A stretch of 14,449 nt of DNA from an uncultured Clostridia bacterium (GTDB taxonomy: Bacteria; Bacillota; Clostridia; Christensenellales; Borkfalkiaceae): assembly GCA_947177825.1 (NCBI GenBank), contig CAMWWA010000018.1:1-14449 (forward strand). Reading direction: 5' to 3'. Positions 1-6,175 of the stretch are shown piece after piece; position 1 is the stretch's first letter; every line of letters begins with the position of its first letter. Position numbers and translations under genes: made by a program. The notes under the pieces are model-generated. The model worked only from the letters and a program-made list of their open reading frames with translations, was not told where the DNA came from and did no database searches.

Positions 1-2146
1 CGGGCCTCAAGCAAGCGTGAGGGCAAACGAACGAGCAGGTGCCGCACTGGATACACTTTGCAAGGTCGATTTCGGGTACGGTAACCGCAACGCCGCGCTT
101 TTCGAACTTGGTCGTACCGGTGGGAACGTGACCGTCTGCATTGAACTGCGAGCTCTTCAGCTTGTCGCCTTCGAGGTAGAGGATGGGTTTGATAATTTCC
201 TGATAATATTTGTCCGCGTGGCCCTTAATCATTTCCGCACCCGTGGTTGCGTTAGCCCAAGCCGCGGGAACGTCGATTTTTACAAGGTTGTCGCCCGACG
301 CGGAGTCGATAGCGTTATAGTTCATCTGAACGACCGCGTCGCCCTTTCTGCCGAACGACTTCTTAGCCATGTACTTCATGTACTCAACGGCCTGCTCGTA
401 GGGCATAATCTGGGGATTAACGCGGAAGAATGCGGACTGCAGAATGGTGTTGGTTCTGCCCTTTAAGCCGAGCTCGCCCGCAATCTTGATAGCGTCGATA
501 ACGTAGAGGTTGATTTTCTTCTTTGCAATGTCCTGCTTAACCTTTGCGGGCAGGAAATCTTCGAGTGCCTCAACCGTGGTAGCGGAGGTGTTGATAAGCA
601 GCGTGCCGCCCACCTTAATGTCGCTCGTCATATCGTAACGGGTAACGTAGGAAGGGTTGGAGCACTGAACGAAGTCCGCGCTGTCGATGAGGTATTCGCT
701 CTGTATAGGCGTATCGCCGAAACGGAGGTGGGATACGGTGATGCCGCCCGATTTCTTGGAATCGTAGAAGAAGTACGCCTGGGCGTGCTTGTCCGTGTGG
801 TCGCCGATAATCTTAATGGAGTTCTTATTTGCGCCGACCGTACCGTCGGAGCCGAGACCGTAGAACTTGCAGGAGGTCGAACCTGCGGGAGCCGCGTCAA
901 ACTTCTCGGAGAAGTCAAGCGAGCTGTTGGTAACGTCCTCGTAAATACCGATGGTGAAGTGGTTCTTGGGCTCTTTCTGTTCAAGGTTCTTGTAAACAGC
1001 CTTGACCATGGAGGGGGTGAATTCCTTGGAACCCAAACCGTATCTGCCGCCGACTACCTTCACGCCGCCGACGCCCTTTTCGAGGATAGCCGAGCAAACG
1101 TCGAGGTAGAGGGGCTCGCCGAGGGAGCCGGGCTCCTTGGTTCTGTCAAGTACCGCAATCTTCTTGCAGGTCTTGGGAATAGCCGCAACGAACGCGTCCG
1201 CAACGAAAGGTCTGTAAAGGCGGACTTTGATAAGACCGTACTTCTTGCCCTGCGCGTTAAGCTTGTTGATGGACTCTTCGATTGTCTCGCAGCCCGAACC
1301 CATAGCAACGATAACTTCGGTAGCCTTGGGGTCGCCCACGTAATCGAACAGGTGATATTTTCTGCCGCACTTAGCCGAAACGACGTCCATCATCTTCTGA
1401 ACGATAGCGGGAGCCGCCGCATAGTAGCTGTTCGCGGTCTCTCTGTTCTGGAAGTAGGTGTCGCCGTTCTGCGCGGTGCCCTTCTGAATGGGATGCTCGG
1501 GGTTAAGCGAGCGGCTCTTGAAGTCCGCAATGTCGGCTGCAATGCCAACCTGGTCGCAGATAGCGCGGATTTCCGCATAGTCGTCTGCGTCGTCCCAAAC
1601 GTCGATTTTCGCAACCTCGTGGGAGGTTCTGAAGCCGTCGAAGAAGTTAATGAAGGGAACCTTGGTTTTAAGCGTGGAAAGGTGCGCAACCAAAGCAAGG
1701 TCCATAACCTCCTGAACCGAACCGTCGCAAATCATTGCAAAACCGGTCTGGCGGCAAGCCATAACGTCGGCGTGGTCACCGAAGATGTTCAGGGAGTGTG
1801 CCGCAAGCGCGCGCGCCGAAACGTGCATAACCATGGGCATAAGCTCGCCGGAAATCTTGTACATGTTGGGAATCATTAAAAGAAGTCCCTGCGATGCGGT
1901 GTAGGTAGAAGTCAACGCGCCCGCGCAAAGCGAACCGTGTACGGCGCCGGCAGCGCCGCCCTCGGACTGCATTTCTGCAATCTTAACCTTCTGACCCCAC
2001 ATATTGGTTCTGCCTGCGGTTGCCCATTCGTCCGCAACCTCCGCCATAGGCGAGGAGGGGGTGATGGGGTAAATCGCCGCTACTTCCGAAAAAGCGTAGG
2101 CAACGTGGCTGGCGGCGGTATTACCGTCGATAGTCAATTTTTTCAT
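1..2146 (-). CDS. nifJ: pyruvate:ferredoxin (flavodoxin) oxidoreductase, C-terminal part outside window
   Basis: Oxidises pyruvate and CoA to acetyl-CoA and CO2, passing electrons to ferredoxin; cytoplasmic, central to anaerobic energy metabolism. 715 codons are visible of about 1170 usual for the single-chain enzyme. The N-terminus has the family motif YPITPSSPMAE (residues 26-36) of the pyruvate-binding domain. The beginning of the 8Fe ferredoxin domain is at the window edge, with CIQCGTC and C708 supplying Cys698, 701, 704 and 708. The second cluster and the thiamine diphosphate domain lie outside. The ATG at 2146 is preceded by GGAGG (2155-2159) at good spacing, and matches the usual N-terminus MKK.TIDGN.AA. 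It is monocistronic at its 5' end, with its own consensus promoter. The reading frame is uninterrupted. Long open frames on the opposite strand here are by-products of codon use. Confidence 0.97.
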   Translation of the reverse strand, partial: MKKLTIDGNTAASHVAYAFSEVAAIYPITPSSPMAEVADEWATAGRTNMWGQKVKIAEMQSEGGAAGAVHGSLCAGALTSTYTASQGLLLMIPNMYKISGELMPMVMHVSARALAAHSLNIFGDHADVMACRQTGFAMICDGSVQEVMDLALVAHLSTLKTKVPFINFFDGFRTSHEVAKIDVWDDADDYAEIRAICDQVGIAADIADFKSRSLNPEHPIQKGTAQNGDTYFQNRETANSYYAAAPAIVQKMMDVVSAKCGRKYHLFDYVGDPKATEVIVAMGSGCETIEESINKLNAQGKKYGLIKVRLYRPFVADAFVAAIPKTCKKIAVLDRTKEPGSLGEPLYLDVCSAILEKGVGGVKVVGGRYGLGSKEFTPSMVKAVYKNLEQKEPKNHFTIGIYEDVTNSSLDFSEKFDAAPAGSTSCKFYGLGSDGTVGANKNSIKIIGDHTDKHAQAYFFYDSKKSGGITVSHLRFGDTPIQSEYLIDSADFVQCSNPSYVTRYDMTSDIKVGGTLLINTSATTVEALEDFLPAKVKQDIAKKKINLYVIDAIKIAGELGLKGRTNTILQSAFFRVNPQIMPYEQAVEYMKYMAKKSFGRKGDAVVQMNYNAIDSASGDNLVKIDVPAAWANATTGAEMIKGHADKYYQEIIKPILYLEGDKLKSSQFNADGHVPTGTTKFEKRGVAVTVPEIDLAKCIQCGTCSFVCPHACLRP

Positions 2147-2192
2147 TCAAAAAACCTCCGTAATATGTTTTTTAATTTTTTTTATTATAATA

Positions 2193-2213
2193 AGGTGTAT
2201 ATTATAAACACCT
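2193..2213 (-). promoter_or_regulatory. palindrome at the nifJ transcription start, candidate operator
   Basis: The 19-mer GGTGTATATTATAAACACC (2194-2212) is symmetric except at its centre and one mismatched pair; one more base pair extends it to 2193-2213. It begins at the predicted +1 of the nifJ promoter, where a bound repressor would block initiation. It does not match the Rex consensus TTGTTAA-N4-TTAACAA that I know for redox control. The short arms and AT-rich centre also allow a weak hairpin in the leader RNA. Direct view of symmetry; the role is inferred. Confidence 0.5.
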
Positions 2214-2218
2214 ATACA

Positions 2219-2247
2219 ATTATAAACCGATAACCATAAAATGTCAA
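2219..2247 (-). promoter_or_regulatory. consensus sigma-A promoter of nifJ
   Basis: Reading the minus strand, TTGACA (2247-2242), a 17-base spacer and TATAAT (2224-2219) match the vegetative consensus perfectly. The predicted start of transcription is near 2212, giving a leader of about 65 bases before the nifJ ATG at 2146. A match this good suggests high basal expression that would need a repressor if it is controlled. Confidence 0.88.
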
Positions 2248-2310
2248 TATGCGTTTTGTGTTTTGTAATAAATTTTTTGACCGCAATTTGAACGTTAAAA
2301 TATGAAACGA

Positions 2311-2335
2311 GCCGCGCGGCATACTGCCGCGCGGC
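2311..2335 (-). terminator. hairpin terminator after the small secreted protein gene
   Basis: GCCGCGCGGC (2311-2320) is repeated after ATACT at 2326-2335. Since each arm is itself palindromic, the pair folds into a 10-bp GC stem with a 5-base loop. On the minus strand it lies 10 bases past the stop codon at 2345, followed by a U-poor stretch (TCGTTTCATATTTT), so efficiency is uncertain. The same arm is used in the hairpin at 6018-6043. Confidence 0.68.
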
Positions 2336-2344
2336 GCGTAATTT

Positions 2345-2827
2345 TCAACTTAGTTTTGTTCCGTCAACTCCGTAAAGAACGGGCGCGGAAGTCACGGTTT
2401 TCGTCTGTCCGCTTGCGGTGAATATTGCGCGCGCACACCAGTAAAGCTGTTCGGTGTGTCGTGCGGAACAGGTGATTTCCTTGTTCATATTAAGGTCAGT
2501 AATGTAGTTGGTTGAAATAAGCTCCATTTCCTCGATATTAGGCGTCGCTACCGTTGAAGCATACAAATAGAGGTATACGGGCACATTTGAGCTAAACAGC
2601 GTAAAAGTATTTCTTGCATAAGCGTAAACGTATTCGCTGTCAGACCTTGTCCCGACCGCTATTTTGGTAAATGCGTAGGGGGATATTTCTTCCTCGTTGG
2701 ATACTTTCTCAGTAGTTACGGGTTGACAAGTTTCATTGTCTGCTTTTGCATAAACTGCCGAACCTGCAAAGGGAGCGGCAACGGCTACGCCTGCAAGTAA
2801 AGCCGCCGCAATTAAAAATTTTTTCAT
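2345..2827 (-). CDS. small secreted protein of unknown function
   Basis: 160 residues. The N-terminus is a clear signal peptide (MKKFLIAAALLAGVAVAAPF, with likely cleavage after SAVYA at about residue 27), so the protein is exported. The remaining ~130 residues contain alternating Tyr/Val/Leu segments (YVYAY 66-70, VPVYLYLYAST 82-92) that suggest a beta-rich fold, and three cysteines (34, 120, 131), two of which could form a disulfide. I do not recognise a family. The ATG at 2827 overlaps the TGA of the upstream XRE gene as ATGA and has its own GGAG 9 bases away inside that gene, so the two are coupled. An upstream in-frame ATG at 2896 was not chosen, as it would spoil the signal peptide. As the partner of a membrane-bound regulator, it may be a ligand, a co-sensor or an effector; all are inference. 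Confidence 0.85.
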   Translation of the reverse strand: MKKFLIAAALLAGVAVAAPFAGSAVYAKADNETCQPVTTEKVSNEEEISPYAFTKIAVGTRSDSEYVYAYARNTFTLFSSNVPVYLYLYASTVATPNIEEMELISTNYITDLNMNKEITCSARHTEQLYWCARAIFTASGQTKTVTSAPVLYGVDGTKLS

Positions 2828-3348
2828 TTTTCTTTTCTCCTTTTTCTTATAAAATAAAAAATCAGCACTGTGGCTGTCGTTGCAACGATAATACAAGCAA
2901 CTGCTATGCCGACGATAGCCAAAATATCAGAAGTCGAATATGCAATTTGAACTGCTTCTCCGTTTCCTCTGTCCTGCTGAAAACATACGCAAAGAATAAT
3001 TATTGCCGTAATTATAGCAAAAAGCATAAATGTGCTTGCCGCGGTTATCGCTCCTATTTTTACAAGACTCAACTGCTTTTTGGCGGGCTTTTCCTCGGTC
3101 GTTTCCGTCAGTTCTTCGGGCGCAATTTCTTCCGCCTCGTCTGCCGTAACCGCCGCTTCGTCGGTAAGCTGTTTTGCGGTCATTCCGTAAAGCTTTGCAA
3201 GCGCGTTAATAAGGTCGTTGTCGCGCAAAGAGTTTTCCCGTTCCCAACGGTAAATAGTTGCCCTTGAAACGTGTAATATTTTTTCTAATTCTTCAACTCT
3301 GTAATTATTTTTAATGCGTAAATCTTTTAAATATTTTCCGTCTAACAT
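2824..3348 (-). CDS. membrane-anchored XRE-family transcriptional regulator
   Basis: 174 residues. Residues 5-62 form a typical XRE/Cro-C1 helix-turn-helix domain (YLKDLRIKNNYRVEELEKIL, then VSRATIYRWERE as the recognition region, then LYGMTAKQL). An acidic, Glu/Thr-rich linker follows (63-91). Two hydrophobic segments (about 95-123 and 140-167) flank a short loop of about 16 residues, ending in a basic RKRRKEK tail. The likely topology is DNA-binding domain inside, short loop outside. The start at 3348 was preferred over an ATG at 3432 because the HTH begins at once and the predicted transcription start is near 3376. No good Shine-Dalgarno is visible. The gene heads a two-gene operon with a secreted protein and diverges from the plus-strand protease genes, so it is the natural regulator of both. 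XRE domains with C-terminal membrane helices occur in Firmicutes; the signal sensed cannot be read from sequence. Confidence 0.88.
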   Translation of the reverse strand: MLDGKYLKDLRIKNNYRVEELEKILHVSRATIYRWERENSLRDNDLINALAKLYGMTAKQLTDEAAVTADEAEEIAPEELTETTEEKPAKKQLSLVKIGAITAASTFMLFAIITAIIILCVCFQQDRGNGEAVQIAYSTSDILAIVGIAVACIIVATTATVLIFYFIRKRRKEK

Positions 3349-3381
3349 CGGGTAGATTCTCGTTTTCGTTAGTGTAATAAA

Positions 3382-3410
3382 ATTATAGTATAATTTTGCA
3401 ACCAAATCAA
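3382..3410 (-). promoter_or_regulatory. promoter of the XRE regulator operon
   Basis: On the minus strand, TTGATT (3410-3405), 17 bases, TATAAT (3387-3382). The leader to the ATG at 3348 would be about 28 bases. The half-site array at 3426-3473 begins 16 bases upstream of the -35 box. Confidence 0.75.
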
Positions 3411-3425
3411 GGCAATTTTTGGCGA

Positions 3426-3473
3426 GTTTCAAATTTGAAACAAAATTGAAACAGTTTCAGCCCATTCTGAAAC
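3426..3473. promoter_or_regulatory. operator array of five GTTTCA/TGAAAC half-sites
   Basis: GTTTCA occurs at 3426 and 3454, and its complement TGAAAC at 3436, 3447 and 3468. The first two form the perfect 16-mer GTTTCAAATTTGAAAC (3426-3441). The next two form TGAAACAGTTTCA (3447-3459). The last pair is GTTTCAG, six bases, CTGAAAC (3454-3473). The three TGAAAC copies start 11 and 21 bases apart, close to one and two helical turns. The array sits between the divergent XRE and protease genes, upstream of both predicted promoters, a position suited to activation or to cooperative or looped control. The XRE protein is the obvious candidate binder, by inference. Confidence 0.7.
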
Positions 3474-3482
3474 GCCACACGC

Positions 3483-3512
3483 TTGCTCTTCGTCATTTTT
3501 CGACATTAAAAT
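3483..3512 (+). promoter_or_regulatory. weak candidate promoter for the protease operon
   Basis: TTGCTC (3483-3488), 18 bases, TAAAAT (3507-3512). The match to consensus is modest, which would fit a promoter that needs an activator bound at the array just upstream (last half-site ends 9 bases before the -35). A second TAAAAT at 3513-3518 makes the exact -10 uncertain. Confidence 0.4.
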
Positions 3513-3550
3513 TAAAATGTAAAAATTTTTTTAAACGGAGGAAGTTTTCT

Positions 3551-4669
3551 ATGAAAATGAAAACGAGAACAAAAATCGTAACGAGTATTATTGCAATAGT
3601 ACTCAGCTGTGTGTTGCTTTTCACCGTAATGGTGGTAAACAACAACACGAACACGACCGTAAGCGCGGAAGCGAACGTGAGAACGGTGGAACTTACAAAA
3701 AACTACTTTGACGACCAAAGTATCTTTGACGAGTTTGACGAACACGAATTTACGACTGAAGGTAATTTTACATATTTCGAAGGCGTAAAAACTCTTGACG
3801 AGTCATATTTTTGTGATATAGACAATGTGGATATTAAAAGTGGTAATTCAGAAAGTGTAAAAATACAATTCAATGTTTCTTTAAATGTAGAAACTAATAT
3901 GGTTGTTTTGTCGACAAAAACAGTTGATACTGGTATAATACTTGAAGAAGCATCTGGCGAAGTTTTTGAAAACAACGGTAAAGTCGATGCTTGGTTATGC
4001 ATAGATGGCGAAAATGTTTTGCTTTCAGAACTTACAGATAGCGGGGTTATAGAAAACTGCGGAATCCTGGCGCGCTTAATAAGGTGCTTTTGTGGTGGAG
4101 TTGTTGGGCATATTTTACAAGGTAGTTTTGCATTAAGCAATAGAAATTACAACAAGAAATTACCGAATCCTTCCGGGTTTATAAACGATCAGTTAGCTCG
4201 TACAAACTGGAAATATGGCGTAGGTAGTAACATAGCTACATTTGGCTGTGGAGTAATTGCTATGTACAATGTTATGGAAAAATTGAAAAGACATGTGGAT
4301 TTTGCTGATATGATTTACGAAATTGATTCAAAAAGCGGGGACTTGTTTTTAGGAGTTGGTGGTGTAGATGTTTCGCATTTTAGAGAGTATTTCGGTTTAA
4401 GAGGAATAGGCTTCAAAGGTTATTACAATTTTTCAGATATGAAGACCGCGTTATCAAATATGTCGCTTAATCAAATGGCAATAATTTCATATTGGACTTC
4501 TTCCGGTTGTGGGCACTATATTGCTGTTGAGCGAATTTTGAATGAGAATACTGGCAAAACTGAATATAATTTTTATAACTATGAAAGTGAAGATAAATGT
4601 GATAATATAAAAGAAATCACAACCAGCTGTTTTAAAAAAGGTTTTATTAACGGATTTGTTATAGGTTAA
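3551..4669 (+). CDS. exported papain-like (C39-like) cysteine peptidase candidate
   Basis: 372 residues. An N-terminal hydrophobic segment (residues 8-29) followed by VSAEA gives a signal peptide or membrane anchor. Residues 40-200 are not recognised. The C-terminal ~165 residues resemble papain-fold C39-like peptidases: a Cys in the context FGCGVIAMYNVM (Cys233), a His about 90 residues later in GCGHYIAVERI (His322), and an Asn/Asp-type position in YNFYNYES (Asn343). Spacing and flanking residues fit a Cys-His-Asn triad, though this is judged by eye. There is no attached ABC transporter, unlike bacteriocin-processing C39 proteins. The ATG at 3551 has GGAGG at 3537-3541; an upstream in-frame ATG at 3419 was rejected because it lies before the promoter and removes the export signal. 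It is the first gene of a plus-strand operon with a 1-base gap to the next. The 3' two thirds are strikingly AT-rich (11 to 13 G+C in some 60-base blocks) compared with neighbours. Confidence 0.72.
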   Translation: MKMKTRTKIVTSIIAIVLSCVLLFTVMVVNNNTNTTVSAEANVRTVELTKNYFDDQSIFDEFDEHEFTTEGNFTYFEGVKTLDESYFCDIDNVDIKSGNSESVKIQFNVSLNVETNMVVLSTKTVDTGIILEEASGEVFENNGKVDAWLCIDGENVLLSELTDSGVIENCGILARLIRCFCGGVVGHILQGSFALSNRNYNKKLPNPSGFINDQLARTNWKYGVGSNIATFGCGVIAMYNVMEKLKRHVDFADMIYEIDSKSGDLFLGVGGVDVSHFREYFGLRGIGFKGYYNFSDMKTALSNMSLNQMAIISYWTSSGCGHYIAVERILNENTGKTEYNFYNYESEDKCDNIKEITTSCFKKGFINGFVIG

Positions 4670-4670
4670 A

Positions 4671-5267
4671 ATGAAAAGGAAAGTTAAATTTATAATCGCC
4701 ATAGGTGTTGTTTGTATTTCTGCAAGCATTTTATTTGGTTTATGCTCGTGTTATGCTTTTTGGAAATCAGCAGGATATGTGGACGGTCTATGGACTTGTT
4801 ACAACACGTCAACGAAAAAGGCGTACGTAGGGCATTGCCATTGGGACGGCGACGAATCCAAAATGGAAATTACCGTCCCCGATACTTATGAAGATTATAA
4901 AATAACTTCATTGGGTGGCGTGACAAGCAGCAAGCCTCTCGTGTTCGGTCCCGAATATCCGCGCGAATTAAACGGCAAGGTAAGCGGGTGCTCTTATTTT
5001 GAGTTGCCTGAGGAAGCTAATTCGGAAAATACCGTCGAATTGACTGTGACCGTTCATATTGGAAAATATATTGAAAACCTATACGACCGACAATGGCGCT
5101 ATGTAGAATATACGTCGGAAGAAGATTATAATGACAGGATATTTTATGTATTCAATTACTACTATATCTGTTCCGAAGAAAACAAAACTTTCTATTCGAA
5201 AGACGGCGTTTTGTATTTGAAAAGTAACGACGAAAAAGCCAAATTCGTAGTTGGCGGCGACCAGTAA
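4671..5267 (+). CDS. membrane-anchored or lipoprotein-like protein with weak BspA-type features
   Basis: 198 residues. The N-terminus (basic MKRKVK, hydrophobic 8-25) is an export signal, and LCSC at 25-28 could be a lipobox, although Cys at -2 is unusual. ITVPDTYEDYKITSLGG (67-83) resembles one BspA-type leucine-rich repeat, and NKTFYSKDGVLYLKS (171-185) resembles the 'SKDGVLY' strand common between such repeats. The middle part is not recognised, so this could be a degenerate or single-repeat BspA relative, or unrelated. The ATG lies one base after the peptidase stop with only a poor Shine-Dalgarno, which points to coupled translation. The first ~120 bases share the AT-rich composition of the gene before it, whereas the rest (33 G+C of 60 at 4921-4980) resembles the gene after it. 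It probably acts at the cell surface. Confidence 0.65.
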   Translation: MKRKVKFIIAIGVVCISASILFGLCSCYAFWKSAGYVDGLWTCYNTSTKKAYVGHCHWDGDESKMEITVPDTYEDYKITSLGGVTSSKPLVFGPEYPRELNGKVSGCSYFELPEEANSENTVELTVTVHIGKYIENLYDRQWRYVEYTSEEDYNDRIFYVFNYYYICSEENKTFYSKDGVLYLKSNDEKAKFVVGGDQ

Positions 5268-5295
5268 GAAATTTAACTTTCATAACTTACAAAAA

Positions 5296-6009
5296 ATGAA
5301 AAAACTAATGATTCTAATCTGTGGGGTGGCGGCGCTTTTATGCGCCGCATTCTGCGGATGCGGCAAGCAGATTACCGCCCAGGATATTTACACGCAATGT
5401 ATCGATAACGTTGTGGAAGTAAAGGCGGTGACCGAGGGCGTGGGCGAAAGCTTCGGCACGGCGGAAATAATTTCAGCGGACGGCACACTCGTCACTAACG
5501 CGCACGTTGTAACTTACACAAGGCTTAACGCCGTAAACACTTTTGAAGAGTATTTTATCCGCTTTTCCAACGAGGAGGATTACCGCGCGGTCACGCTTGA
5601 AAAGTACGATTCCGAAAAGGACATTGCAATTTTGAAAATGAGCGACGTCCTTGTGCTGAATGATTTTCAGCCGTTCAAGCCGATAAAGCTCGGCAATTCC
5701 GAAAGCTTGAAGGCGGGCGAAGAGGTTTACGCCGTGGGCAACGCTTCCAACTACGGCATAGGCATATTCAAGGGGATAGTAAGTATTCCGCTTATAAACG
5801 TGGTACTGGACGGCGTGACGAGGAGCGTTATTCAAAGCGATTTGACGATAGCCGCAGGCAATTCGGGCGGTGCGCTTTTAAACGCGCGCGGCGAGCTTGT
5901 GGGCATAACAACATTCCGCACCAAGGACAACTCGGGCAACGTTATTTACGGCATAGTGTACAGCATACCGATAAATATCGTTCTTGAATTCATAAATGCA
6001 GCTGATTAA
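5296..6009 (+). CDS. exported HtrA/DegP-like trypsin-family serine protease without PDZ domain
   Basis: 237 residues. An N-terminal signal (MKKLMILICGVAALLCAAFC) ends in FCGCG, a possible though non-canonical lipobox. The S1C/trypsin-2 catalytic triad is visible: His70 in TNAHVV, Asp109 in EKDIAILK, Ser190 in AAGNSGGALL, with the usual GTAEIIS.DGTLVTN strand before the His and VYSIPINIV near the end. The protein stops right after the protease domain, so it lacks the PDZ domain of typical HtrA. It would cut exported or surface proteins. ATG 5296 was chosen because it starts a good signal peptide; a TTG at 5251 overlapping the previous gene is possible. Neither has a clear Shine-Dalgarno. It is last in the operon (28-base gap from the previous stop), followed by a terminator. 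Confidence 0.88.
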   Translation: MKKLMILICGVAALLCAAFCGCGKQITAQDIYTQCIDNVVEVKAVTEGVGESFGTAEIISADGTLVTNAHVVTYTRLNAVNTFEEYFIRFSNEEDYRAVTLEKYDSEKDIAILKMSDVLVLNDFQPFKPIKLGNSESLKAGEEVYAVGNASNYGIGIFKGIVSIPLINVVLDGVTRSVIQSDLTIAAGNSGGALLNARGELVGITTFRTKDNSGNVIYGIVYSIPINIVLEFINAAD

Positions 6010-6017
6010 AAAAGTAA

Positions 6018-6048
6018 GCCGCGCGGCAATCGAGCCGCGCGGCTCTTT
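6018..6048 (+). terminator. intrinsic terminator of the protease operon
   Basis: GCCGCGCGGC (6018-6027), loop AATCGA, GCCGCGCGGC (6034-6043), then TCTTTTA. A 10-bp GC stem followed by U residues just 8 bases after the stop at 6009. The arms are identical to those of the hairpin at 2311-2335. Confidence 0.88.
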
Positions 6049-6100
6049 TAATAAAAATAAAATTTTTATCATTCTTTCACCAAATGAGGGCTTAAAAACC

Positions 6101-6129
6101 TTGTTAATTTTTTGCGCGTTTGATATAAT
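6101..6129 (+). promoter_or_regulatory. promoter of the ecfA-ecfT-truA operon
   Basis: TTGTTA (6101-6106), 17 bases, TATAAT (6124-6129), giving a leader of about 40 bases to the ATG at 6176. No riboswitch-sized leader is present between promoter and gene. Confidence 0.8.
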
Positions 6130-6175
6130 TTTTAGGAAATGCTTACGGGCATTATTTACGTTTTAAGGTGCTTTT

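Noticed and set aside
728..1879. 383-codon open frame on the plus strand inside nifJ
   Set aside because: It is exactly antisense to a well conserved enzyme, has no family signal and arises from the G+C-rich codon use of nifJ.
2746..3267. 173-codon plus-strand frame across the XRE and secreted protein genes
   Set aside because: It opposes two coupled genes with clear domain and signal peptide evidence, and its product is Cys/Arg/Phe-rich without any recognisable feature.
3419..3550. Longer N-terminus for the C39-like peptidase, from ATG 3419
   Set aside because: It would run through the operator array and predicted promoter and bury the export signal. ATG 3551 has GGAGG at correct spacing.
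2345..6009. Type II toxin-antitoxin system (XRE antitoxin plus small partner)
   Set aside because: The regulator has two membrane helices and its small partner carries a signal peptide, unlike a cytoplasmic toxin; no toxin fold is recognisable.
6018..6175. Vitamin riboswitch in front of the ecf operon
   Set aside because: The leader from the predicted promoter to the ATG is only about 40 bases; the only strong hairpin there is the terminator of the preceding operon.
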